Positions 55,610-64,000 of a stretch of 64,000 bases of DNA are shown in pieces (position 1 is the stretch's first letter; each line of letters begins with the position of its first letter). This DNA comes from Saprospiraceae bacterium (lineage in GTDB: Bacteria; Bacteroidota; Bacteroidia; Chitinophagales; Saprospiraceae): positions 186,001 through 250,000 of the forward strand of contig JADKEB010000003.1 in the NCBI GenBank assembly GCA_016718205.1, in the 5' to 3' direction. A model generated the notes under the pieces. That model searched no databases. It was not told the origin of the DNA and saw only the letters and a list, made by a program, of their open reading frames with translations. The translations under genes and the position numbers were made by a program.

Positions 55610-56629
55610 ATGTACCTTAAAACAATCATACAGGGCAGGCTGGAGTTCGGGACAGAAAAGAGTTATGAAAAGGTAACTAAAATGTTTTTGCAACGTGTAG
55701 AGACATATTACAAAACAGATGTTCTTTTTAAGTACGAAGATATCTTCAAAGATGAAGAACTTTGTCTTGAAATTCCAAGATTTGTCGGTCAGGTCTCGGA
55801 AAAAGCTTTTCGCACTACCACCAATCTACTAAAATATTGCGTTCAATTTGCAATAGCAGGCTCAGTAAGGGCATGGCTCATCAACGAAGGCGAAATTGTG
55901 CAGTTTGAAACGCTTGAACCCGATAGTGATAAAGGAGCTGTTCAATCCTATGTAAAAGGTAAAAAGCTTGTCAAAGTCAAAGGTAAGGAAAATGAAGCCA
56001 TCGCTGCACTCAGCTCAGCTATAGAAAAATATAACAGACATGCTCAGGCATATGAAAGGAGAGCAAAGGTAAATTTTATCATGCGCAATTACCATGATGC
56101 ACTCAGGGACTACAACAAGTGTATAGGAATAGACCCATCGATACCTACATCATATTACGGTAAAGCCAAAATTCACATGATGCGTGATGAATGGGACTTG
56201 GCAATAGAAAATCTTGAAGAATCCATTAAAAAATCCATAGCTCTGCAAACCTTGTACTGGAAATCCAGACGACTCAAAGCAGAATGCCATATTGTTCAAA
56301 AAGATTGGCAAAAAGCAGCATTTGATCTTAAATTATTTACTAACAGGAATTTTGGTAAAGATGACCCCAACAGGTTTTGGCTGAGATTTGCATTTTTCCA
56401 TTACGGTATAGTATTGTTACATCTTGAAGAGCATAGTGAAGCATTGAAGGCTTTTGACAAAGCACTCGGCTTACCACACGTAGAGGATGGTGTAAAAGCA
56501 GCTGACATTCTGACACAAAGAGGCCTTGTAAAACAAAAGACAGGCAAAACAGGATATAAAAAAGATAACAAAGATGCTGCTTCAAAAGGTGGGCTCAAAG
56601 CCAAAAAAATGCTGAAGACAATCAAATAG
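55610..56629 (+). CDS. tetratricopeptide-repeat protein
   Basis: I chose the ATG at 55610, because the frame further upstream is not protein-like. Of 339 aa, residues ~1-125 are an uncharacterised domain (IIQGRLEFGTEKSYEKVTKM). About 130-320 are TPR repeats (YNRHAQAYERRAKVNFIMRN, SIPTSYYGKAKIHMMRDEWD, RFAFFHYGIVLLHLEEHSEA). A lysine-rich tail ends GGLKAKKMLKTIK. There is no signal peptide, so it is cytoplasmic, probably a protein-protein interaction scaffold. It stands alone. Confidence 0.75.
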   Translation: MYLKTIIQGRLEFGTEKSYEKVTKMFLQRVETYYKTDVLFKYEDIFKDEELCLEIPRFVGQVSEKAFRTTTNLLKYCVQFAIAGSVRAWLINEGEIVQFETLEPDSDKGAVQSYVKGKKLVKVKGKENEAIAALSSAIEKYNRHAQAYERRAKVNFIMRNYHDALRDYNKCIGIDPSIPTSYYGKAKIHMMRDEWDLAIENLEESIKKSIALQTLYWKSRRLKAECHIVQKDWQKAAFDLKLFTNRNFGKDDPNRFWLRFAFFHYGIVLLHLEEHSEALKAFDKALGLPHVEDGVKAADILTQRGLVKQKTGKTGYKKDNKDAASKGGLKAKKMLKTIK

Positions 56630-57141
56630 ACTACTAACACCAACAACCGAACAACTTTTAACTTAGTTTTCCTAAGTGCATGTCTTAGTGCATCTTAGTG
56701 GTCAAAAATATGACCCTCGTTCGTCGTACCGCGTCAAGCAATGCTTGAGCTTCCGAGCTACGATGCAGTATCAGCAGGCATCTTGCCTGAGAGCGTACAA
56801 AAAAACGATCATTAACAATGCAGGCTGGAAGCCTAGGGTATCGTAGCGGGATGCTACGACAAACTGAGCATCTTAGTGTCAAAAATCTGAGCAGCCGAAT
56901 GTAACTACGTTAATTTATGGCAATATCTTAGGTTTTCAAAATATAAATACTGTACCAGTAGCACTTTTATGCTGTTTGTTTTGATTTTAGTGCAATACAT
57001 TATCATTCACAAAATAATATTTCTTCAGGTATGTAGGTTTGAAAGTTGTTGCAACCATATTTGTAAATAAAATGTGAATGAATGGTTTGAGACTAAAAAA
57101 ATAAACTTTACTTTTAGGCGCAAAATAATCAAAATCACAAT
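56630..57141. other. intergenic region with REP cluster and POT promoter
   Basis: No gene is seen in these 512 bases. The left half is the REP-like cluster (56690-56890). The rest is AT-rich and should contain the promoter of the POT gene at 57142, without a clear consensus box. Confidence 0.6.
56690..56890. repeat. REP-like hairpin cluster flanked by direct repeats
   Basis: Short hairpins follow each other: TCAAGCA-A-TGCTTGA (56734-56748), AGGCA-TCT-TGCCT (56776-56788), AGGCT-GGA-AGCCT (56822-56834) and CGTAGC-GGGAT-GCTACG (56842-56858). A direct repeat of about 23 bp starting GCATCTTAGTG lies at both ends (56690-56713 and 56868-56890). This looks like a cluster of REP palindromes, which are often mobilised by REP-associated (RAYT) transposases. 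No such gene is in the window. It shares sequence with the element after panC. Confidence 0.65.
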
Positions 57142-58819
57142 ATGAGTACAACAGCAACAAAAATGTCACACCCAAAAGGACTTTGGGTGCTATTTGGCAC
57201 AGAAATGTGGGAAAGGTTCAATTTCTATGGTATGCGGACCCTTCTCACTTTATTTATCGTCCATGCATTAATGATGAGTGAAGAACAATCATCTATCATT
57301 TATGGTGGATTTTTGGGTCTTTGTTACCTTACACCTATGTTGGGTGGATTTATTTCTGACAGATTTTTGGGCAACAGGAATTGTATTATGATAGGTGGTC
57401 TCCTTATGGCTGCCGGTCAGTTTCTGCTTTTTACCAGCGCAAGCACTTTCGGTACAAATCTCGAATTGGCAAAAACACTTTTGTATGTTGCATTGGGAGT
57501 GCTGATATTTGGTAACGGGTTTTTTAAGCCCAATATTTCCAGTATGGTGACCAACCTTTACCCTAAAGGAGGAAAAAACTAAATTAGACACTGCTTTCAC
57601 AATATTTTATATGGGTATCAATGTAGGTGCTTTTTTAGGTCAGTTTATATGTCCAGCACTTGGTGATGTAGTTGATGTTAATGGTACAAGAGATGTATTT
57701 GCATTCAAATGGGGCTTTATGGCTGCAGGTATCGCTATGCTGATTGGTACATTTACTTTTTATATGCTCAAGGACAAATATGTGGTAACTCCTGAAGGGA
57801 GGGCCCTTGGCGGCTTACCAAAAAACAACATTGCTTCCGACTATGAAGAAGGTGAATCACAAAAAGCTGTATTTTCAAATCAGTCTCTTATGATTGCAGT
57901 AGCTGTTTTTGTTACACTTGTATTTGTTTTCAAAAATTTTGTCGGTGTAAACTGGATTTTTTCGGGCATTTATGCGAGCGGTATTACTCTGGCTGGATTG
58001 ATCTTATCTGATTCATCACTGACTAAAGTAGAGAGAGACAGAATCTTGGTGATATATGTAGTATCATTTTTTGTGATCTTCTTTTGGGCCGCATTTGAGC
58101 AGGCTGGGTCTTCTCTTACATTTATAGCCAATAATCAAACTGACAGAAACTTTTTGGGATGGAACATGCCTCCCTCTATGGTCCAAATATTCAATGGTAT
58201 CTTTGTAGTGGCACTGGCTATACCTTTTAGTATGTTGTGGGATAAGCTCAGAGCAGCTGACAAAGAACCCATTTCGCCTATGAAACAGGCATTTGGTCTG
58301 GCCGTAATGGCCATAGCCTACTTTATCATTGCTAATAATGTAAAAGGTCTGGGGACGTCAGGATTGTTGGGCATAAAATGGTTGATTTTATTATATCTTC
58401 TGATGACTATCGGAGAGCTCTGTTTATCTCCTATCGGGCTTTCATTAGTCGGAAAGCTGGCTCCAAAAAGATTTACATCTTTACTTTATGGCGTATTCTT
58501 CTTGTCCAATGCGTCCGGATACGCATTGGCTGGAACACTAGGTGCGATCTTGCCTGCTACCGGAGATAAGTTTAAGACTGCCAGTGAGATGGGACTTGAC
58601 CTACAGGCCATCCTGGACAAAACCGTGACGCCTACTGCTGAACAGTTGAAAATGCTGGCTGATAAAAACATCATGGACCATTATCCGGTATTTGCGGGAT
58701 TTCAGATCACCAATCTTTATGAATTTTTCCTTGTATTTGTGATTTTATGTGGAGTGGCTGCGGCTTTGCTTTTTGCACTGGTGCCTACACTCAAAAAAAT
58801 GATGCATGGTGTTCATTAA
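57142..58819 (+). pseudogene. POT/PTR-family peptide transporter, one frameshift
   Basis: A proton-coupled di/tripeptide importer. The N-terminal part (57142-57582) has the PTR signature start WVLFGTEMWERFNFYGMRTL and GNGFFKPNISSMV. One extra A in the run at 57570-57577 shifts the frame. Removing it gives YPKGGKTKLDTAFTIFYMG, and the rest (57611-58819) continues with GINVGAFLGQF, FFVIFFWAAFEQAGSS and SPIGLSLVGKLAPKRF. The corrected protein is about 558 aa and complete, so this is most likely a sequence error. A strong terminator follows. The paralogue at 60267 is intact. Confidence 0.88.
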
Positions 58820-58840
58820 GAAGACATAAATACTTAAGAT

Positions 58841-58900
58841 AAAAAATCAAGAGGCCGCCATCTCTCATGCAGATGAGATGTGCGGCCTCTTGATTTTTTT
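58841..58900 (+). terminator. strong intrinsic terminator
   Basis: AAAAAATCAAGAGGCCGC (58841-58858) pairs fully with GCGGCCTCTTGATTTTTT (from 58882). An inner CATCTC/GAGATG stem extends it, and a T run follows. Its symmetry suggests it could work in both directions. Confidence 0.92.
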
Positions 58901-59083
58901 TGAAGGAAAGTACTCTGCAGCCTATGAATGATGCATTTTTAAAAGTCAAAAGAAATTGGTTTGTAAAAATGTGTTATTTTAAAACATTGAAAATGTAGTC
59001 CTTAAAATGCAAAACTGTATAAAAACAATTTCTTTAAGGTATAAAGTGGATTGTATGGATTTTACAGGTAATAATTTATAAAC

Positions 59084-60067
59084 ATGTTTGCAAAAGAATT
59101 ACTATTATACCATACGGCAGATAAAAAAGTAAACGTATCGGTTTTTTACCAAAATGGCACTTTTTGGCTTGCACAGAAAGCAATGGCTGAGTTGTTTGGA
59201 GTAGATAGAACAGTAATTACTAAACATTTAAAAAATATTTTTCAAACAAAGGAATTATTGGAAAATGCAGTATGTGCAAAAATTGCACATACTGCCGGAG
59301 ACGGTAAAAATTACAGCACTAACTTTTACCGACTCGAAGCTATTTTAGCAGTGGGTTACCGCATAAACTCTATCCAAGCCACCGATTTTCGCAAGTGGGC
59401 GACCCAAACTCTCAATGAATTTATCATCAAAGGTTTTGTATTGGATGATGATCGTCTTAAGCAAGGTAAAACATTTGGTCAGGACTATTTTGACGAATTG
59501 CTGGAACGAATTCGTGAAATCAGGTCGAGCGAAAGAAGGTTTTACCAAAAAATTACTGATCTCTATGCTCTTAGTACGGATTATAATAAGGAAAGCCAAC
59601 AAACTAAAGATTTTTTTGCGGCTGTTCAAAATAAACTGCATTGGGCTATTACGGGCAAAACTGCTGCTGAAATCATCTATTCTGATGCAGACGCTGCCAA
59701 ACTATATATGGGATTAAAAACCTGGAAAGCAGCTCCGGATGGAAAAATAATGAAAAGTGATGCTATGGTGGCTAAAAACTATTTGGAACTCCAGCACATA
59801 ACGGAACTAAACCGAATTGTATCGGCGTATTTAGATTTAGCAGAAAACAATGCACAGAGAAACATTGCTTTTAACATGCAACAATGGGCAATATTTTTAG
59901 ATCGGTTTTTAGAGCTATCAAATTATCCGATTTTAAAAGATAAAGGCAAAGTTTCAATGCTGGAAGCCAAACTAAAGGCGGAAGGTGAGTATGAAAAATA
60001 CCGAATCATTCAGGATCAAAACTATGAAAGCGATTTTGATAAAGAGATTAAAAGACTTAAGCCATAA
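59084..60067 (+). CDS. RhuM-family protein
   Basis: The 327-aa protein matches the virulence RhuM family. The N-terminal helix-turn-helix-like part reads FWLAQKAMAELFGVDRTVIT with KHLKNIF after it. GDGKNYSTNFYRLEAILAVG and TDFRKWATQTLNEFIIKGF form the conserved core, and a Fic/DOC-associated-type C-terminal region (GKTAAEIIYSDADAAKLYMG) follows. First named in a Salmonella pathogenicity island, the family is scattered across bacteria and often sits in mobile or defence regions; the function is unknown. Here it is alone between two POT genes, which suggests an insertion by horizontal transfer. Confidence 0.88.
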   Translation: MFAKELLLYHTADKKVNVSVFYQNGTFWLAQKAMAELFGVDRTVITKHLKNIFQTKELLENAVCAKIAHTAGDGKNYSTNFYRLEAILAVGYRINSIQATDFRKWATQTLNEFIIKGFVLDDDRLKQGKTFGQDYFDELLERIREIRSSERRFYQKITDLYALSTDYNKESQQTKDFFAAVQNKLHWAITGKTAAEIIYSDADAAKLYMGLKTWKAAPDGKIMKSDAMVAKNYLELQHITELNRIVSAYLDLAENNAQRNIAFNMQQWAIFLDRFLELSNYPILKDKGKVSMLEAKLKAEGEYEKYRIIQDQNYESDFDKEIKRLKP

Positions 60068-60266
60068 GTGTATGACGGAATTATAGTGAACAGAAAATAT
60101 TGTGCGAAAAATTTATATCACAAGTTATTATTTTTCAAATAATTGTGATTTTAAATTTTGCAAATCATTTTCTGTTAAGTATAAAAACATACGCTCAGAC
60201 TAAAAACCTATAAATCTTAAGATTTTTATTTTATTTTTGACTTTTTAACATTAAAAATCATAGTCA

Positions 60267-61784
60267 ATGAGCAGACATGTATCACTTAACTTAGAGCAGA
60301 TCCAAAATTTCGAAGGTAAATACCCTAAACAAATATGGCCTTTGTTTTTTTCTGAAATGTGGGAGCGATTTTGTTTCTATGGCATGAGAGGTATGCTGAT
60401 TTATTTTATGGTGACGGAGCTGATGCTCAATGATTCAGTCGCCAATCTTCAGTATGGAGCTACTCAGGCATTCGTTTATGCCTTTACCTTCATAGGTGGA
60501 TTGTTTGCAGATAAAATTCTTGGATACAGAAAATCTCTGTTTTGGGGTGGAATCCTTATGATAGTGGGGAGTTTGATTCTGGCTATCGATCCCAAGGCAT
60601 ATTTCTTTTTTGGCATCAGCTTTACCATCATAGGCACCGGGTTTTTTAAGCCCAATATTTCAACCATGGTGGGACAGTTGTATAAAGAAGGTGATCCCAG
60701 AAGAGATGCCGGATTTTCTTTGTTTTATGCAGGTATCAACATCGGTGCCTTGTTGGGTGGTTATCTGTGCATCGCTGTAGGAAAAGGAGAAATGTTGAGC
60801 AGCATTGTCCCCGAAGCACTCAGATGGAACGTAGCTTTTGGGTTTGCGGCGATAGTAATGGTGATCAGTTTGCTTACATTTATCAATACTCAGAAATCTA
60901 TGGGCGAAATTGGTTTGTCTCCTTTGTCTCACTTGACGGAAAAAAAGCGCAAAATATCGGAATGGGCAACATATATAGGCTCATTGGTGTTGCTGCCCGT
61001 GATTATGATCATGGTATCCAAAACCAAATATACAGACTACTTTATGTATACCATCGGACCGCTGACCTTAGTGTACTTAGGGTATGAAATGATGCACATG
61101 AATGCTTCTGATCGTAAAAAATTACTGGCAGGTCTGGTATTTATCTTCTTCAGCATCATATTCTGGGCGTTTTTTGAGCAGAGTGGAGGATCACTCAGTT
61201 TATTTGCTGCCAACAACCTTGACAATAAAGTTTTGGGCATCACGCTGGATCCCAATGGTGTCAATAATTCAGCCAACTCTCTTTTTGTCATCATGTTTGC
61301 TGCACTTCTCGGTATTGTCTGGATATGGCTGGCCAACAGAAAAATGGAGCCAAATACATTGATAAAATTTGGTATGGCATTTATTTTTCTTTCAGGTGGA
61401 TTTTATATTTTTTACAGTACCAGATTATTTGCAGATACTAATGGGGTCACTTCACTTGATCTGTTTACATTTGGTTGGTTGATTATTACTTTCGGTGAGT
61501 TGTGTCTTTCACCTATCGGTATGTCCATTATGACCAAACTGGCTCCTCAAAGATTACAGGCCATCATGATGGGTATGTGGTTTTTGGCAAGTGCATATGG
61601 ACAATACTTTGCCGGAATTCTTGGTGCCAATATATCTGAAGTATCAGAAAATGCCGATAATTATAATAAATTGATAGCATACACCGATGGTTACCGGCAG
61701 TTGGCAATTTATGCTTTGATTGCAGGCGTCGTTCTGATAGCCATCTCACCGTTTGTGCGCAAATTGATGCAGGAAGTGAAATAG
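60267..61784 (+). CDS. POT/PTR-family peptide transporter
   Basis: The 505-aa proton-dependent oligopeptide transporter is intact. It has the PTR signature IWPLFFSEMWERFCFYGMRG, GTGFFKPNISTMVGQLY, FYAGINIGALLGGY and FSIIFWAFFEQSGGS, and ends with helix-rich sequence. It is a paralogue of the gene at 57142. With S46 peptidase it fits a peptide-scavenging lifestyle. Start at the ATG 60267. Confidence 0.93.
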   Translation: MSRHVSLNLEQIQNFEGKYPKQIWPLFFSEMWERFCFYGMRGMLIYFMVTELMLNDSVANLQYGATQAFVYAFTFIGGLFADKILGYRKSLFWGGILMIVGSLILAIDPKAYFFFGISFTIIGTGFFKPNISTMVGQLYKEGDPRRDAGFSLFYAGINIGALLGGYLCIAVGKGEMLSSIVPEALRWNVAFGFAAIVMVISLLTFINTQKSMGEIGLSPLSHLTEKKRKISEWATYIGSLVLLPVIMIMVSKTKYTDYFMYTIGPLTLVYLGYEMMHMNASDRKKLLAGLVFIFFSIIFWAFFEQSGGSLSLFAANNLDNKVLGITLDPNGVNNSANSLFVIMFAALLGIVWIWLANRKMEPNTLIKFGMAFIFLSGGFYIFYSTRLFADTNGVTSLDLFTFGWLIITFGELCLSPIGMSIMTKLAPQRLQAIMMGMWFLASAYGQYFAGILGANISEVSENADNYNKLIAYTDGYRQLAIYALIAGVVLIAISPFVRKLMQEVK

Positions 61785-61868
61785 ATGTTGAGGTTTAACA
61801 TTTTTTTTTGACATATTTTGAAATACTATTTTTGCAATTGTCGTTTAAACCAAAACGATTCGTATCAA

Positions 61869-62771
61869 ATGGGATATTGCCGCATTATTATTACTTGCAC
61901 CTGTATATTGTTGATGATCAGCCTGACTTCTTTCGGGCAGACAATTTTTACAGCAGCAGAAGAAGAATTAGCCTACCATGCTGATGTGATGGCCAATGCA
62001 TCCGAAGGTAAACACCGAAGTCAGGCTATGAGTAAGTTCAATTCCCTGTTTTTGGAGACACTTGGCAAAAAAGGTTCTTTTCAGCACCAGTTTGATTCTC
62101 TGAAGTGGATTTCCAAAAAATCTCCTTCAGACAGATCATTCAGGATATTTACCTGGGAAGTAGCTGTAGATGAAGGAGAAGTAAAATATTTTGGTGTCAT
62201 CCAGACATCAGATGAAAAACTACATGTACTCAAAGACATTTTTAAAAATATCGATGGAGGTTTCAAGGAGGACGAGTATGATAAAGAATCCTGGCTTGGT
62301 GCGATCTATTATCATCTGATGGAAAACAAGACACCTAAAGGCGAAAAGTACTATTTACTTTTTGGTGTCAACAGATGGGATAAATATGAAAATATCAAAT
62401 TGATAGATGTACTGTTTTTTACAAGAGAAGGCAATCCGTATTTTGGTAAGCCGGTCTTCAGAACTCAGGTAGCCGGGCAAAAAGACGAACAGGTCAACAG
62501 ATTATTGTTCAGATATGCTGCTGATGCTCAAATGACAGTCAATTACAATCCGGGTATGGAAATGATCGTTGTGGATAATCTGATCAAAAAGATGAGTCGT
62601 ATACCCGGACAAGGGGAAACACTAGTACCTGATGGCAGCTATGTAGGCTATGAGCTAAAAGAAGGATACTGGACCCGAATAGAAAAGATCGCTACTCAAA
62701 TTATGGATGAAGCACCAAGACCTAAACCTGTTCTGGACCAAAGAAAGGGCAAAAAAATTAATGGAAATTAG
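61869..62771 (+). CDS. exported protein of unknown function
   Basis: I chose the ATG at 61869, which opens a clear signal peptide (CRIIITCTCILLMISLTSFGQ). The mature part (~275 aa) is mixed, with FRIFTWEVAVDEGEVKYFGV and GEKYYLLFGVNRWDKYENIK repeating a strand-rich pattern. It ends in a basic tail. No domain is recognised; homologues seem confined to Bacteroidota. Convergent with xthA, 37 bp apart. Confidence 0.7.
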   Translation: MGYCRIIITCTCILLMISLTSFGQTIFTAAEEELAYHADVMANASEGKHRSQAMSKFNSLFLETLGKKGSFQHQFDSLKWISKKSPSDRSFRIFTWEVAVDEGEVKYFGVIQTSDEKLHVLKDIFKNIDGGFKEDEYDKESWLGAIYYHLMENKTPKGEKYYLLFGVNRWDKYENIKLIDVLFFTREGNPYFGKPVFRTQVAGQKDEQVNRLLFRYAADAQMTVNYNPGMEMIVVDNLIKKMSRIPGQGETLVPDGSYVGYELKEGYWTRIEKIATQIMDEAPRPKPVLDQRKGKKINGN

Positions 62772-62808
62772 TAGGATGGGGTATAATGGAGCTAAAGCAG
62801 GGAAAGTA

Positions 62809-63570
62809 TTATGATAAAATCAACCCAATCGGACAATGATCTGACCCTAATTCCTGATCGAGGATAAATGCATCCTTGATGTTATCATTCATGCGTTCAT
62901 CAACCAGAAAATAGTCTATACGCCAGCCCAGATTTTTGGCTCTGGCACCAAATCGAACACTCCAAAACGAATATTGGACCTTGTCCGGATAAAGATATCT
63001 GAAAGAATCAGTAAATCCTTTTGATAAAATTTTAGTCATCCCATCTATTTCCACTTGTGTATATCCTGAAGTTTTATTGTAATTTTCCTTTGGTCTGGCA
63101 AGGTCAATAGGATTATGAGCCACATTGAAATCACCTGTGACTATGATGTTTTTCTTCATTCGCAAATCGGCAAGATATTTAGAAAAGGCTTCGTCCCATT
63201 CTCCTCGATAATCAAGTCTTTTGAGTCCTTCTCCACTATTGGGTACATAGACATTGACCAAAAAAAAATCATCAAACTCGGCACTAATGACTCGACCTTC
63301 ATTGCCATGATCAGTGATACCGATATCTTTGGTGATGGATATTGGCTCTTTTTTGGAGATGATAGCGACACCTGAGTATCCTTTTTTCTCTGCCGAATTG
63401 CTATGAACATGGTATCCGCTCAATGATGAAAGAACCTCAGCTACCTGAACATCCTGAGCTTTTGTTTCTTGCAGACAGAAAATATCTGCATCCATATCAG
63501 CAAACTGCTGAAGAAATGTTCGTCCTACCACGGCACGGATTCCATTGACATTCCAGGAGATGAGTTTCAT
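62809..63570 (-). CDS. xthA: exodeoxyribonuclease III XthA
   Basis: AP endonuclease and 3'-5' exonuclease of base excision repair. The 253 aa show all landmarks: MKLISWNVNGIRAV, CLQETKAQ (metal glutamate), YSGVAIISK, VTGDFNVAHNPIDLARP, WRIDYFLV and the catalytic GSDHCPIGL. Its start codon directly adjoins the second copy of the leader-like repeat. Confidence 0.96.
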   Translation of the reverse strand: MKLISWNVNGIRAVVGRTFLQQFADMDADIFCLQETKAQDVQVAEVLSSLSGYHVHSNSAEKKGYSGVAIISKKEPISITKDIGITDHGNEGRVISAEFDDFFLVNVYVPNSGEGLKRLDYRGEWDEAFSKYLADLRMKKNIIVTGDFNVAHNPIDLARPKENYNKTSGYTQVEIDGMTKILSKGFTDSFRYLYPDKVQYSFWSVRFGARAKNLGWRIDYFLVDERMNDNIKDAFILDQELGSDHCPIGLILS

Positions 63571-63706
63571 CTGTATATTTTTGTTTATATTTTAATTGCC
63601 AGGTGGAATTAGCATGAAAATATTTATTCCGATTTGTGCCCGCCTGAACACGTTAGTCGGGCAGGTACCACAAAGATGGATTCATGCTCATTTCATGTGA
63701 TTGTTT
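63563..63706 (-). repeat. leader-like repeat upstream of xthA (copy B)
   Basis: Read on the minus strand it matches 48399-48531 from ATGAAATGAGCATGAA to the start codon, at very roughly four of five bases, with a fully identical core of 29 bases around 63640-63668. Both copies end with a start codon followed by AAAC. Flanking sequence further upstream is unrelated. Confidence 0.8.
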
Positions 63707-63769
63707 TGATCTTAAAAGTCACAATATTAAATCATTATTACGTATAATTGAAAAATTTTTTGTAACTAT

Positions 63770-64000
63770 TTACGAGGCCTGGTGAGAGAAACAGAATGAT
63801 TTGCCTTCAAAAATATTTTTGATGGTGTCGAATACGTTCATATTATGTTTCCTTGCAGTTGAGATCACACTCATAATACGAGCATGGTGAGTTGCTCCAT
63901 CGGTGCTTCTGAAGCAATGAGATACATTCATTTTTACCTTTGAAAACCTAAAATCTCTCTCCGCTTGATTATTGGTAAAGGGAACTTCGGGATCAAAGGC
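63770..64000 (-). mobile_element. IS66-family transposase (TnpC), C-terminal part
   Basis: The frame is open from the right window edge to a TAA at 63770-63772. It reads VPFTNNQAERDFRFSKVKMN, then FRSTDGATHHARIMSVISTA and NVFDTIKNIF, the typical C-terminus of IS66 DDE transposases including the catalytic-glutamate region (NNQAERD). The 5' part lies beyond the window. This end of the insertion sequence and its inverted repeat should be within 63700-63770, but I cannot mark it. Confidence 0.88.

Noticed and set aside
56685..56882. Minus-strand open frame of 65 codons in the REP cluster
   Set aside because: It only follows the repeated hairpins and direct repeats; no protein features.
57560..57590. 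A AAA AAC slippery heptamer in the POT gene as a programmed -1 frameshift
   Set aside because: The downstream part is in the +1 frame relative to the first; a -1 slip would hit TAG three codons later. An extra A explains the data better.
1..64000. CRISPR array, tRNA or rRNA genes, riboswitches
   Set aside because: No regularly spaced repeats, cloverleaf sequences or known riboswitch cores were found by eye on either strand.

Overview
The window is AT-rich DNA, about 38% GC by eye, from a member of the Bacteroidota, probably the Saprospiraceae or a close relative (the family is an inference). The evidence is Bacteroidota-type -7 boxes (TAnnTTTG) upstream of several genes, an S46 dipeptidyl-peptidase, type IX secretion (T9SS) C-terminal domains, M56 proteins carrying TonB C-terminal domains, PNGase F, and weak use of Shine-Dalgarno sites. 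I found no tRNA, rRNA, CRISPR array or prophage. One edge holds the tail of an IS66-type transposase.

Layout. 0-14 kb is mostly housekeeping: the end of an FAD/Fe-S oxidoreductase, an iscS-iscU-iscA iron-sulfur operon, a PlsB-HAD-PlsC fusion followed by gpsA (glycerol-3-phosphate synthesis and acylation), a TrmH-type methyltransferase and pyrG on the minus strand, an S46 peptidase, a GH113-like glycosidase and panC. 14.2-29 kb is a patch in which most genes are broken by single-base frameshifts: a beta-barrel protein, a thioredoxin lipoprotein, a DUF1232 protein, a periplasmic protein, thrC, an alpha/beta hydrolase, a sialate O-acetylesterase, a lipoprotein, katG, a WD40 protein and a DUF1569 protein. 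thrC carries five single-base changes that cancel out and leave the protein otherwise intact. This points to base-calling or assembly error more than to gene decay. The patch ends with an ECF42-type sigma factor operon (DGPF protein, DUF1569, sigma factor, seven-helix membrane protein).

29.7-36 kb is a BlaI repressor gene followed by two paralogous M56 (BlaR1-like) genes with TonB modules and a secreted single-TonB-domain protein. The two M56 genes share a 392-bp tract that is almost identical, which looks like recent gene conversion. 36-39.5 kb holds an ABC/FtsX-type exporter with a His-rich loop, a small DUF3299-like protein (perhaps metal-related) and an LpxD-like acyltransferase. 39.5-52 kb holds PNGase F, SelO and a co-directional mannose locus (GntR regulator, ROK kinase, MFS transporter, ManA fusion, GH38 alpha-mannosidase). 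Together these could release, trim, import and catabolise mannose from N-glycans. 52-64 kb holds small membrane proteins, a conserved protein of unknown function, a TPR protein, two POT peptide transporters flanking a RhuM-like gene, xthA and the IS66 tail.

Non-coding structure is rich. A leader-like repeat of about 130 bp lies directly upstream of both the GH38 and xthA start codons. There are also a MITE-like palindrome after panC, a 157-bp inverted-repeat element, a REP-like hairpin cluster at 56.7 kb, a palindromic element upstream of gntR, and several clear intrinsic terminators.
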